A stretch of 26,053 nt of DNA. Origin: SIG455 sp045589495. GTDB taxonomy: Bacteria; Bacillota; Clostridia; UMGS1810. The translations under genes and the position numbers were made by a program. The stretch spans positions 1 to 26,053 of the forward strand of contig JAZNPF010000032.1 in assembly GCA_045589495.1 (NCBI GenBank). Direction: 5' to 3'. Below, one piece after another: positions 16,363 through 24,211 of the stretch; the first letter of the stretch is position 1, and each line of letters opens with the position of its first letter. The notes below the pieces were generated by a model, which searched no databases, was not told where the DNA came from, and saw nothing but the letters and a program-made list of their open reading frames with translations.

Positions 16363-16725
16363 ATGAAGATTAAAAAGAATTTTATTAAAACTGCCGTTAT
16401 AGGTATTGCAGTTGGATTCTGCAACGGACTTTTCGGTTCCGGGGGAGGAACGGTTGTGGTGCCTGCAATGGAAAAGTTTCTTGATATGGACGAACACAAA
16501 TCACACGCCACGGCAATAGCGGTTATTCTTCCGCTTACTGTGGTAAGTATGATTTTATATATTTATAAAGGCTTTTTTGATTTTACTCTTGCGTGGCAGG
16601 TGTCTGCCGGCGGTATTGTCGGCGGGGTGATAGGAGCGAAGATTCTGAAAAAAATTTCGCCGCCTCTGTTGCGTAAGATTTTTGGCGTGTTTATAATAGC
16701 CGCTGCTGTAAGGATGGTGTTTTAA
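16363..16725 (+). CDS. TauE/SafE permease, N-terminal half-size protein
   Basis: A 120-residue half of a TauE/SafE (DUF81) permease, the family that exports sulfite, sulfoacetate and related anions. Full proteins are about 250 residues with two homologous halves. This one carries the first repeat: AVGFCNGLFGSGGGTVVVP near the start (the family glycine motif), three or four membrane helices, and LLRKIFGVFIIAAAVRMV at the end. The ATG at 16363 follows GGGGTG; GTG at 16357 is an alternative adding two residues. The next gene, encoding the other half, starts at the base after its stop, so the two halves probably assemble as a heterodimer. Substrate unknown. Confidence 0.85.
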   Translation: MKIKKNFIKTAVIGIAVGFCNGLFGSGGGTVVVPAMEKFLDMDEHKSHATAIAVILPLTVVSMILYIYKGFFDFTLAWQVSAGGIVGGVIGAKILKKISPPLLRKIFGVFIIAAAVRMVF

Positions 16726-17088
16726 ATGATTATAACCGTTCTTGCAGGATTTTTCTCGGGTATTATAAGCGGTATGGGTATAGGTGGAGGTGCTGTGCTT
16801 ATACCTGTTCTTACAATGTTTTTAAATATCGGACAGCAGTCTGCCCAGTGCGTAAATCTTGTGTATTTTATACCTACTGCAATCGCCGCACTTGTTATCC
16901 ATATAAAAAACAAGTCTGTGGATTTTAAAGCAGCTGTGCCAATTATATGTTTTGGTGTAATCGGTGCACTTGTTGGCTCGTGGATAGCAGTATATATGTC
17001 TGCCGGTATTTTAAGAAAAATATTTGCTGTGTTTTTATTTGCAGTTGGAATAAATCAATTTTTCGGTAAAAAGGAGAAATCATCGTGA
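16726..17088 (+). CDS. TauE/SafE permease, C-terminal half-size protein
   Basis: Second half-size TauE/SafE protein, 120 residues. It mirrors its neighbour: FSGIISGMGIGGGAVLIPVL with the same GxGGG-P motif, then about four helices, ending in LRKIFAVFLFAVGINQFFG. Its ATG directly abuts the TAA of the first half (TAAATG) and has no strong ribosome binding site of its own, which suggests translational coupling. The final TGA overlaps the GTG start of murD by three bases. Either the two halves form one permease or they are two homodimers; the tight coupling favours the first. Confidence 0.85.
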   Translation: MIITVLAGFFSGIISGMGIGGGAVLIPVLTMFLNIGQQSAQCVNLVYFIPTAIAALVIHIKNKSVDFKAAVPIICFGVIGALVGSWIAVYMSAGILRKIFAVFLFAVGINQFFGKKEKSS

Positions 17089-18473
17089 CCGACAATATGA
17101 ACTACACCGTTTTCAAAGAATACATCAATGGCAGAAAAGTTGCCATCGTAGGTATGGGGGTAAGTAATCTTCCACTCATAAAATTTTTTCTCAAGCACGG
17201 AGCATTTGTTATGTGCTGTGACAGAAAGCCCATTGAACAATTTGATAAAAAAACAGCGGACACATTAAAAGCATCTGTTGTGGAACTTCGTCTTGGTGAG
17301 GATTATCTTGACCATTTTAAAGGTTGCGACATTATTCTTCGTTCACCCGGCATACGTATTGACCGTCCGGAATTTGTAAAAGCACAGAAAGACGGGGCAA
17401 TTCTTACAAGCGAGATGGAACTGTTTTTGTCTATGTGTCCGGCAAAGACCATAGGGGTAACGGGCAGTGACGGGAAAACAACCACTACTACACTTATTTA
17501 TGAGATACTTAAAAAAGCCGGATATACCTGTTTTGTTGGTGGCAACATTGGAAATCCTCTTCTTTACAGAATAGAGGAGATAGGTGAAAAAGATGTCGTT
17601 GTAGTGGAGTTGAGCAGTTTTCAACTTCATAATATGCGTGTAAGTACAGATGTTGCGGTGATTACCAATATTTCACCCAACCATCTTGATTATCATACGG
17701 ATTATCAGGAGTATATAGATGCCAAGAGCAGTATTTATGCTCATCAAACGGATAAAAACAAACTCGTTGTTAATTACGATAATGATATAACACGCAAAAT
17801 AGGTGAAAACAACACTTCAAGTAAAACGGTATTCTTCAGCAAAGACAGTATCGGTGATGATAATGTATATCTGTATAAAGATGTTATATATCTTGGTGAT
17901 GAACCCGTTATAAAGGTTAGCGATATTAAAATCCGCGGTATTCATAATGTAGAAAACTATATGGCGGCAATCGGTGCTGTTGGTGATATGGTAAAACGTG
18001 AAGATGTGCGTGATGTTGCAGTTAATTTCGGCGGTGTTGCTCACAGAATGGAACTTGTACGTGAACTTGACGGCATCAAGTATTACAATGATTCAATAGC
18101 AAGTTCACCGACCAGAACGGCAGCAGGACTCCGTGCCTGTGACCGTAAGGTGATACTTATTGCCGGTGGGTATGATAAGCATATTCCGTTTGACGGATTT
18201 GGCGATGTTGTGGTAGATTGTGTAAAACATCTTGTTGTACTCGGACAGACGGGACCGGCTATAAAAGAAACAACGGAAAAGGCACTTTCCGAACGAGGTT
18301 TAACTTTGCCTATAACCGAATGTAAAACATTTGAAGAGGCGGTTGATGCTGCACACAATGCGGCTGCAGAGGGCGATTATGTTATTTTGTCACCTGCTAG
18401 TGCAAGTTTTGATATGTTCAAAAATTTTGAAGAGCGCGGAAATTTATTTAAAGAACTTGTGAATAAACTTTGA
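17085..18473 (+). CDS. murD: UDP-N-acetylmuramoyl-alanine--D-glutamate ligase
   Basis: Adds D-glutamate to UDP-MurNAc-L-Ala in peptidoglycan synthesis. 462 residues with all three Mur ligase domains: a Rossmann-like UDP-binding domain (KVAIVGMGVSNLPLIKFF), the ATPase domain with P-loop GVTGSDGKTTT (124-134), SSFQL and ITNISPNHLDYH, and the C-terminal domain with AHRMELV, YYNDSIASSPTRT and ILSPASASFDMFKNFEERG. The start is GTG 17085, eight bases after AAGGAG (17071-17076); the in-frame ATG at 17097 is too far from it. It lies outside any division/wall gene cluster, unlike the usual location beside mraY and ftsW. Confidence 0.97.
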   Translation: MTDNMNYTVFKEYINGRKVAIVGMGVSNLPLIKFFLKHGAFVMCCDRKPIEQFDKKTADTLKASVVELRLGEDYLDHFKGCDIILRSPGIRIDRPEFVKAQKDGAILTSEMELFLSMCPAKTIGVTGSDGKTTTTTLIYEILKKAGYTCFVGGNIGNPLLYRIEEIGEKDVVVVELSSFQLHNMRVSTDVAVITNISPNHLDYHTDYQEYIDAKSSIYAHQTDKNKLVVNYDNDITRKIGENNTSSKTVFFSKDSIGDDNVYLYKDVIYLGDEPVIKVSDIKIRGIHNVENYMAAIGAVGDMVKREDVRDVAVNFGGVAHRMELVRELDGIKYYNDSIASSPTRTAAGLRACDRKVILIAGGYDKHIPFDGFGDVVVDCVKHLVVLGQTGPAIKETTEKALSERGLTLPITECKTFEEAVDAAHNAAAEGDYVILSPASASFDMFKNFEERGNLFKELVNKL

Positions 18474-18489
18474 TTTGAGGAGTGATATT

Positions 18490-19530
18490 TTGAATATTGC
18501 TGACAACATAAAACTTCTTTCCAATCTTCACGGTGTTTCGGGGCACGAGCACTCGGTTGCGGAGGAAATCAAAAAGATATTTCTTCAGTACTGTGACGAG
18601 TGCAGCACAGATGCCATGGGCAATGTGATCGGAATTAAAAAAAGTAAAAAACATCAGGGGAAAGTAATGATAGAGGCTCATATTGACGAGGTTGGGCTTA
18701 TCATTACAGATATTGACGATAACGGATTTTTATATTTTTCAACAATTGGCGGTATTGATGCACGTATTATGCTTGCTCAGGAGGTTGTTATTCACGGTAA
18801 AAGCCGCCTGACAGGTGTTATCGGCGCAAAACCTCCACATATACTTTCTGCCGAAGAACGCAAAAAGACAGTTCCGAAGGACAAACTGTATATCGATACG
18901 GGCTTTAGTGCAGATGAAATTAAAAAACTTGTAAAAGTTGGCGATACTGCCACTATGAAAAACAAAACACTTTTTATGCTTGATGGCACTATAAGTACGA
19001 AAGCACAGGATGACAGAACAAGTGTTGCTGCCATAGTTGATGTTCTTGAGCAGTTGAAAAACACGGAGTTGCCGTTTGACCTTTATGCAGTTGCTGCCGT
19101 TCAGGAGGAAGTAGGGCTTCGTGGTGCCGGATGTGCGGCATATAACATCAACCCTGATTTTGCCGTTGCAATTGATGTGTGCCATGCATCGTCACCTGAT
19201 GCAAAAGAAAACACATTCCCTGCCGGAAGCGGTACTGTAATCAGTAAAGGACCTAATATCCATCCGGTTTTGGTGGAGGCTGTAATAAACGTAATGAAAA
19301 TAAAAGGAATAGATTATTCTGTTGATATAGACGGCGGTGATACCGGTACAGACGCTGCTGCTATACAGATAGCAAACAATGGGATACCCACAGTTTTGTT
19401 TTCTTTGCCGCTTAAATATATGCATACTCCGGTTGAAACTGTTTCTGAAAAGGACGTACAAAGTACAGCAAATGCCATTGCTCAATTTTTGAAATCTGTA
19501 AAAAGGGTAGGTGACGTGATATGTTATTAA
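18490..19530 (+). CDS. M42 family aminopeptidase, copy 1
   Basis: Cytoplasmic dinuclear-metal aminopeptidase of family M42 (YsdC/FrvX/PepA type), whose members build tetrahedral dodecamers (TET) that trim peptides. 346 residues. The TTG start at 18490 lies seven bases after AGGAG (18478-18482); there is no ATG near it. All active-site residues are present: His64 (AHIDEVG), bridging Asp174 (KAQDDRTS), Glu206 and Glu207 (QEEVGLRGA), Asp229 (AIDVCHASSPDA) and His312 (YMHTPVE). GVSGHEHSV is the family's substrate-side N-terminal motif. First of three tandem paralogues; it starts 16 bases after murD and its end overlaps the next copy by ten bases. Confidence 0.94.
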   Translation: MNIADNIKLLSNLHGVSGHEHSVAEEIKKIFLQYCDECSTDAMGNVIGIKKSKKHQGKVMIEAHIDEVGLIITDIDDNGFLYFSTIGGIDARIMLAQEVVIHGKSRLTGVIGAKPPHILSAEERKKTVPKDKLYIDTGFSADEIKKLVKVGDTATMKNKTLFMLDGTISTKAQDDRTSVAAIVDVLEQLKNTELPFDLYAVAAVQEEVGLRGAGCAAYNINPDFAVAIDVCHASSPDAKENTFPAGSGTVISKGPNIHPVLVEAVINVMKIKGIDYSVDIDGGDTGTDAAAIQIANNGIPTVLFSLPLKYMHTPVETVSEKDVQSTANAIAQFLKSVKRVGDVICY

Positions 19531-20549
19531 AAGAACTTACCCGTTTAAACGGTGTTTCAGGGTGTGAGGGTGCAGTCCGTGATTATATAATGGAAAAAAT
19601 CGCTATGTATACTGATGATATAACCGTTGATACTATGGGAAACCTTATAGCATATAAAAAAGGTAACGGACAGAGCAACAAAAAAATCGCTTTGTGTGCA
19701 CATATTGATGAGGTTGGTTTTATAGTTTCAGGCATAACGGATGATGGGTATATAAAATTTAAAACTGTTGGCGGTATTGATGAACGTATACTTCTTTCAA
19801 AACGTGTTGTCATTGGTAAAGATAAAATTTCGGGTGTAATCGGTATAAAAGCAGTCCATCTTTCAACTGCTGAAGAACGTGAGGCAGTTGTAAAACAGAA
19901 AGATATGTATATTGATATCGGTGCCAGGGATAAGGAAAGTGCGGAAAAAGTTGTTTCTTTGGGTGATTATATAGCGTTTGATTCCGATTATCTGGAGTTT
20001 GGTAACGGAAAGATAAAAGCAAAAGCAATAGACGACAGAGCAGGTTGTGCAATTTTAATTGAGTGCATAAAAAAAGATTATGAAAATGATATGTATTTCT
20101 GCTTTACCGTTCAGGAGGAAACAGGGTTAAAAGGTTCGGCAATAGCGGCACACCGTCTTGAACTTGATGCGGCATTTATAGTTGAGTCTACCACTGCGGC
20201 CGATGTACCCGGACTGGAGGAACATGAATATGCCACTTCGTTAGGGTATGGTCCTGCTATAACTGTTATGGACGGAGCATCAAACTCAAACAAGGCACTC
20301 AATAATTATATTTTTGATTTGGCAAAAGAGAATAATATAAAATACCAACTTAAAAGGACGGTTTTCGGAGGTAACGACGCAAGAGCATTCGCAACACGCG
20401 GCGGTGCCTGTGCAACGGCGGTGATATCACTTCCTTGCAGATATATTCATTCGCCCGTTTGCGTTGCTGATATGACAGACTATGAAAGTACACTTTCACT
20501 CGTTAAGGTGATTGCCGAAAATTCGTGGAAACTTGGAGGTATAATCTGA
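19521..20549 (+). CDS. M42 family aminopeptidase, copy 2
   Basis: Second M42 aminopeptidase, 342 residues, from the ATG at 19521. Metal site: His61 (AHIDEVG), Asp171 (KAIDDRAG), Glu199 and Glu200 (QEETGLKGS), and His310 (YIHSPVC). At the fourth ligand position it has Glu222 in VESTTAADVPG, where copies 1 and 3 have Asp in IDV/VDV. That conservative change and the TGLKGS in place of VGLRGA suggest a different substrate or metal preference. Overlaps both neighbours (ten bases with copy 1; the TGA shares a base with the ATG of copy 3), so the three are one translation-coupled unit. Confidence 0.94.
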   Translation: MLLKELTRLNGVSGCEGAVRDYIMEKIAMYTDDITVDTMGNLIAYKKGNGQSNKKIALCAHIDEVGFIVSGITDDGYIKFKTVGGIDERILLSKRVVIGKDKISGVIGIKAVHLSTAEEREAVVKQKDMYIDIGARDKESAEKVVSLGDYIAFDSDYLEFGNGKIKAKAIDDRAGCAILIECIKKDYENDMYFCFTVQEETGLKGSAIAAHRLELDAAFIVESTTAADVPGLEEHEYATSLGYGPAITVMDGASNSNKALNNYIFDLAKENNIKYQLKRTVFGGNDARAFATRGGACATAVISLPCRYIHSPVCVADMTDYESTLSLVKVIAENSWKLGGII

Positions 20550-21547
20550 TGGAACTTTTAAAAAAACTTACACAAACTTGCTCACCTTCCGGAAACGAAG
20601 AAGGTATACGTGAAATAATAAAATCTGAAGTCGAAAAATTTGCAGATGATGTTTTTACAGATGCACTCGGCAGTTTGGTTGTGCATATAAAGGGTAACGG
20701 AAAACGTGCTATGATATGTGCTCATGCCGACGAGATAGGCGTTATGGTAACATTTATTGACGAAAAAGGTTTTCTGCGTTTTTCGCCTGTCGGCGGACTG
20801 GATAAATATTGTTGTCTTTATCAGCGCGTGCGTTTTTCAAACGGTGCTGTGGGTGTAGTGGGTTATGAAGAAGCCATAGACGATATGAAAGAACTTAAAC
20901 TTTCAAATATGTATATAGACATCGGCGCAAAATCAAAAGAAGAAGCAGAAAAAATCGTGTCAGTAGGAGATATGGCTGTTTTTGAAGGTGACCTTGAAAC
21001 TGCGGGCGATAATATAATTTCAAAAGCACTCGATAACAGAATAGGTGTGTATATTCTGATTGATGTTATCAAGCATATAAAAAATTCACCGTACGACTTG
21101 TATTTTGTGTTTTCATCACAGGAAGAAGTTGGACTTCGCGGAGCAAAAGGTGCGGCTTTTGATGTTAATCCAGATGTTGCACTTGCAGTGGACGTTACCG
21201 ATACCGGCGACACACCAAACTGCAAACGAATGGCAGTGAAAATGGGCGAGGGTGCATGTATAAAAGTTATGGATAAATCTGTTATATGCTCTAAATCCGT
21301 TCGGGATTGCCTTACCGATGTTGCAGAACAAAAGGATATCAAAGTTCAGTATGAGGTTCTTGATTGCGGCGGAACTGATGCCGGTGCAATGCAACTTAAC
21401 CGAGGCGGTGTGCTTACGGGGGCAGTTTCCGTGCCGACAAGATATATTCACACCCCGTCTGAAATGGTTAATATAAATGATGTAAACGAGTGCATAAGAC
21501 TTATAAATGCATTTTTAGAAAAAGATATGTTTGGAGAACAGTTATGA
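20549..21547 (+). CDS. M42 family aminopeptidase, copy 3
   Basis: Third M42 aminopeptidase, 332 residues. The ATG at 20549 overlaps the TGA of copy 2 (TGATG) and has GGAGG nine bases upstream; a longer frame to 20525 is not supported. Metal site: His59 (AHADEIG), Asp162 (KALDNRIG, with Asn where copies 1 and 2 have Asp), Glu192 and Glu193 (QEEVGLRGA), Asp215 (AVDVTDTGDTPN) and His301 (YIHTPSE). It is the shortest copy and lacks the PPH/LSTAEER stretch that copies 1 and 2 have at about residues 110-125; instead it reads VVGYEEAIDDMKELKL. It is therefore the most divergent of the three. ATGA overlap with the next gene. Confidence 0.94.
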   Translation: MELLKKLTQTCSPSGNEEGIREIIKSEVEKFADDVFTDALGSLVVHIKGNGKRAMICAHADEIGVMVTFIDEKGFLRFSPVGGLDKYCCLYQRVRFSNGAVGVVGYEEAIDDMKELKLSNMYIDIGAKSKEEAEKIVSVGDMAVFEGDLETAGDNIISKALDNRIGVYILIDVIKHIKNSPYDLYFVFSSQEEVGLRGAKGAAFDVNPDVALAVDVTDTGDTPNCKRMAVKMGEGACIKVMDKSVICSKSVRDCLTDVAEQKDIKVQYEVLDCGGTDAGAMQLNRGGVLTGAVSVPTRYIHTPSEMVNINDVNECIRLINAFLEKDMFGEQL

Positions 21548-22809
21548 CAGAAACAACAGCAAATATATTAAAAGCCGAATATGGTATATCTCAGCAGATT
21601 ATTGATCTGGCATCCCGTGCAGAAGAAAAGTGTGCACTGCAACTTAAAAAGATGGATGAGATAGCCGAATATAACGGCATTAAGATTTTAAAAAGTTTTA
21701 AAAAACATAATATTTCTGCAGAACATCTCGGCTCTACCACAGGCTACGGATATGACGATATCGGTAGAGATACGCTTGACAAAGTGTATGCTGATGTGTT
21801 TGGTGCAGAAGATGCTATTGTCCGTCACAGTTTTGTGAACGGAACACATGCAATTGCCACGTGTCTTTTTGCTGTACTTCGTCCGGGAGATACTCTTGTT
21901 GCCGCTACTGGTAAGCCGTACGATACGCTGGAGGAAGTTATCGGTATACGTGACCAGAAGGGCTCGCTTAAAGAGTTCGGTGTAAATTACCGTCAGGTAG
22001 ATCTTATAAATTCCGAAGTGGATTTTGAGGGGCTCAAAAATGCTATTGACGATACATGCAAAGCGGTTGCAATTCAGCGTTCAAAAGGGTATGCGTGGAG
22101 AGAGTCGCTCTCTGTTGAAAAAATAGGCGAGATTATATCGTTTGTGAAATCCATACGTAAAGATATTATATGTATAGTAGATAACTGCTACGGTGAGTTT
22201 GTCGAAACAATTGAGCCCACGCAGGTCGGAGCAGATATGATAGTCGGCTCGCTTATTAAAAATCCCGGCGGCGGACTTGCACAGTCCGGCGGATACATAG
22301 CAGGAACAAAAGAATGTATAGAACTGGCATCTTATGCAATGACATGTCCGGGTATAGGAAGAGAGTGCGGAAGTACACTCGGGAACAATGCTCTTATGTA
22401 TCAGGGATTTTTTATGGCTCCGCATACGGTTGCACAGAGTGTAAAAGCATCAATCTTCTGCAGTGCGTTGCTTGATGAGATGGGGTACGACGTAATGCCA
22501 TCATACGATTCCAAGCGTACAGATATAATTACTGCTGTTAAACTCTGTGATGCGGACAAACTGATAAAATTCTGTCAGGGTATACAAAAAGGTGCACCGA
22601 TAGACAGTTTTGTAATGCCGATGCCTTGGGATATGCCGGGATATGAAAGTCAGGTTATTATGGCGGCAGGAGCGTTTACGCAAGGTTCGTCCATAGAGAT
22701 TTCTGCTGACGGACCTTTGAAAGAACCGTATATTGCGTACTATCAGGGCGGTCTGACGTATGAAAGTGCAAAGGTTGCCATTATGGCAGCAGCACAAAAT
22801 ATATTGTAA
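21544..22809 (+). CDS. Met-gamma-lyase family PLP enzyme (aluminium-resistance type)
   Basis: 421-residue PLP-dependent protein of the Met_gamma_lyase family (PF06838), often labelled aluminium resistance protein or cystathionine beta-lyase family. The fold is type I aminotransferase-like. The likely PLP Lys is 239, in DMIVGSLIKNPGGGLAQSGGY; ICIVDNCYGEFVE supplies the Asp that contacts the pyridine ring. The GYGYDDIGRDTLDKVYADVFGAEDA segment is typical. The ATG at 21544 overlaps the TGA of the third M42 gene (ATGA) and has GGAG upstream; the 18-codon longer frame is inside that gene. The true reaction is not established for the family, and the aluminium label rests on little. Confidence 0.9.
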   Translation: MTETTANILKAEYGISQQIIDLASRAEEKCALQLKKMDEIAEYNGIKILKSFKKHNISAEHLGSTTGYGYDDIGRDTLDKVYADVFGAEDAIVRHSFVNGTHAIATCLFAVLRPGDTLVAATGKPYDTLEEVIGIRDQKGSLKEFGVNYRQVDLINSEVDFEGLKNAIDDTCKAVAIQRSKGYAWRESLSVEKIGEIISFVKSIRKDIICIVDNCYGEFVETIEPTQVGADMIVGSLIKNPGGGLAQSGGYIAGTKECIELASYAMTCPGIGRECGSTLGNNALMYQGFFMAPHTVAQSVKASIFCSALLDEMGYDVMPSYDSKRTDIITAVKLCDADKLIKFCQGIQKGAPIDSFVMPMPWDMPGYESQVIMAAGAFTQGSSIEISADGPLKEPYIAYYQGGLTYESAKVAIMAAAQNIL

Positions 22810-22820
22810 GAGGTATTGAT

Positions 22821-22985
22821 ATGGACAGATACTTTTGTATATTGGAAGATAATAAAATTTGCGACAGATGCGGCGAATGTGAAATGTGCGATTTAAATCC
22901 TGATAAAGTTTGTGACAATTGCGGCAAATGTATTGAGATTGACAAAGAATTTGAAGTTATCGAAATAGATGAAGTTATTGAATAA
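22821..22985 (+). CDS. 54-residue Cys-rich protein, possible metal-binding
   Basis: A small gene between the Met-gamma-lyase-like gene and the Nif3 gene. The ATG at 22821 has AAGAGG seven bases upstream, and the stop at 22983-22985 overlaps the ribosome binding site of the next gene, so it fits the operon well. The protein starts MDRYFCILEDNK and has two Cys clusters, CDRCGECEMC (14-23) and CDNCGKC (31-37). After that comes an acidic tail (EFEVIEIDEVIE). The spacing resembles zinc ribbons or a miniature 4Fe-4S ferredoxin, without the usual Pro. I do not recognise a named family, though short proteins of this kind occur in Clostridia. Confidence 0.78.
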   Translation: MDRYFCILEDNKICDRCGECEMCDLNPDKVCDNCGKCIEIDKEFEVIEIDEVIE

Positions 22986-22997
22986 GGGAGATACATT

Positions 22998-23786
22998 ATG
23001 ATAAAATGCAGAGATATTGCAAATCATATAGAAAAACTTGCTCCGTGCAATCTTGCGTGCGAATGGGATAATGTTGGTCTGCTCGTTGGCGATATGGATA
23101 AAGTAATCAAAAAAGTGCTTATCTGCCTTGATAATGATGAACACGTTGTAAATGAGGCAGAACAAATCGGTGCAGATATGATTATATCGCATCATCCTAT
23201 AATGTTTTCGCCAATAAACCGTATGACAGAATCATCACCTGAGCAGAGAATGATCCGCCGTATGTGTAAACTTGATATATGTCATTATGCGGCACATACC
23301 AATATGGATTGTGCAAGAGGCGGTTTAAACGATTATCTTGCCCGGAAATTGAAATTTGGATATGCAAGTATTGTGGAACAGACTTCTGACAATGCCGGAT
23401 TTGGCAGATATGCTGAATTTGACCAGGAGATACCTTTGGTTTTGTTGATTGAAGCATGTGAACAGTTTTTAGGTCTTGAGTGTGTAAAATATGTCGGTGA
23501 TCTGGACAGAATGATAAAGAAAGTTGTGCTCAACAGCGGAAGCGGAAGTGACATTTTAGATGAGTGCATTTTAAAAGGTGTTGACGTGCTTGTCACCGGT
23601 GATGTCAAATACAGTGTGGCACGAAAAGCATACGAAAACGGAGTTGCCATTATAGATGCAGGGCATTATGGCACAGAATTCATTTTTACCGGACTTATGA
23701 AAGATTATCTTGAAAAAGAATTTGCTGATATTGAATTTGTTATAAGCAAGGCAAACGTTTCTGTTCTTAAAAATCATATAAGATGA
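22998..23786 (+). CDS. Nif3-like dinuclear metal centre protein (DUF34)
   Basis: 262-residue member of the Nif3/DUF34 family (YbgI, YqfO), hexameric toroids with a two-metal site; a GTP cyclohydrolase-like activity has been proposed for the family but its role is unsettled. Motifs: CEWDNVGLLVGD near the start, ISHHPIMF (His65, His66) and YAAHTNMDCARGG in the first half, then GDVKYSVARKAYENGVAIIDAGHYGTE in the second. It is the short form and lacks the inserted PII-like domain of YqfO. AAGGGAG is seven bases before the ATG. The stop codon directly abuts the -35 hexamer of the rnpB promoter. Confidence 0.93.
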   Translation: MIKCRDIANHIEKLAPCNLACEWDNVGLLVGDMDKVIKKVLICLDNDEHVVNEAEQIGADMIISHHPIMFSPINRMTESSPEQRMIRRMCKLDICHYAAHTNMDCARGGLNDYLARKLKFGYASIVEQTSDNAGFGRYAEFDQEIPLVLLIEACEQFLGLECVKYVGDLDRMIKKVVLNSGSGSDILDECILKGVDVLVTGDVKYSVARKAYENGVAIIDAGHYGTEFIFTGLMKDYLEKEFADIEFVISKANVSVLKNHIR

Positions 23787-23815
23787 TTGACAAAATAAAA
23801 GGTAGATGATAATAT
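23787..23815 (+). promoter_or_regulatory. Promoter of rnpB
   Basis: Perfect TTGACA (23787-23792) starting at the base after the Nif3 gene's TGA, a 17-base spacer, then TAATAT (23810-23815) with TGA ahead (extended -10). Start predicted at 23822-23823, matching the first base of the folded RNA. Confidence 0.82.
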
Positions 23816-23822
23816 ATTTTTT

Positions 23823-24159
23823 GAGTAAGCCGGACAGCCGCGTGCAAAATGCCGAAAGGCTTTGTATGAGGAAAGTCCGGGCATCGCAGTGCAGGGTGCC
23901 GGGTAACTCCCGGTGGAGGCGACTCTAAGGAAAGTGCAACAGAAAAAAACCGCCACGCAAGTGGTAAGGGTGAAAAGGTGAGGTAAGAGCTCACCGTGGG
24001 GCGGGAGATCGTCCTGACGTGTAAACCCCATCCGATGCAACACCGCAGTGAGGTAAACGACTTGCACGGTCAATCTCGAAAAGGTGGCTTGATCTGCACA
24101 GAAATGTGCAGGGTAGATAGATGGCTGTCATATACAGAACCCGGCTTACAGGCTTGCTC
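23823..24159 (+). ncRNA. rnpB: RNase P RNA, type A
   Basis: Catalytic RNA of ribonuclease P, which removes the 5' leaders of pre-tRNAs. About 337 bases. The ends pair: GAGTAAGCC (23823-23831) with GGCTTGCTC (24151-24159), helix P1. Conserved core pieces are in order: GAGGAAAGTCCGGGC (P3/P4 region, CRI), an ACAGAAAAAAACCGCC segment, GGTAAGGGTGAAAAGGTGAGGTAAGAGCTCACC (P11/P12 region), then AGATAGATGGCTGTC with ACAGAACCCGGCTTAC at the 3' side (CRV and P4). It folds as the ancestral A type usual in Clostridia, not the B type of Bacillus. Minus-strand reading frames here are shadows. Confidence 0.97.
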
Positions 24160-24174
24160 ATTATTTTAATAAAG

Positions 24175-24205
24175 AAAAAGCATCTTCGAAAGAAGATGCT
24201 TTTTT
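24175..24205. terminator. Terminator after rnpB, bidirectional
   Basis: AAAAAGCATCTTC (24175-24187) pairs with GAAGATGCTTTTT (24192-24204) around a GAAA tetraloop. The stem is 13 bp and both strands end in T-runs, so it can also stop the DUF4397 gene converging from the minus strand. Confidence 0.93.
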
Positions 24206-24211
24206 GTATGA

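Noticed and set aside
20863..21342. 159-codon minus-strand frame opposite the third M42 gene
   Set aside because: Antisense shadow, Ser/Ile/Thr-rich, with no binding site.
18490..21547. Tandem M42 genes as a repeat or assembly duplication
   Set aside because: The three differ throughout at the protein level and in length, so they are old paralogues, not a copied assembly segment.
22781..22996. 71-codon minus-strand frame opposite the small Cys-rich gene
   Set aside because: No ribosome binding site, against the direction of the operon, and the plus-strand frame has a proper start, spacing and Cys motifs.
23767..24073. Two overlapping minus-strand frames of 75 and 99 codons
   Set aside because: They lie antisense to RNase P RNA; the open frames follow from its base composition and no binding site is present.
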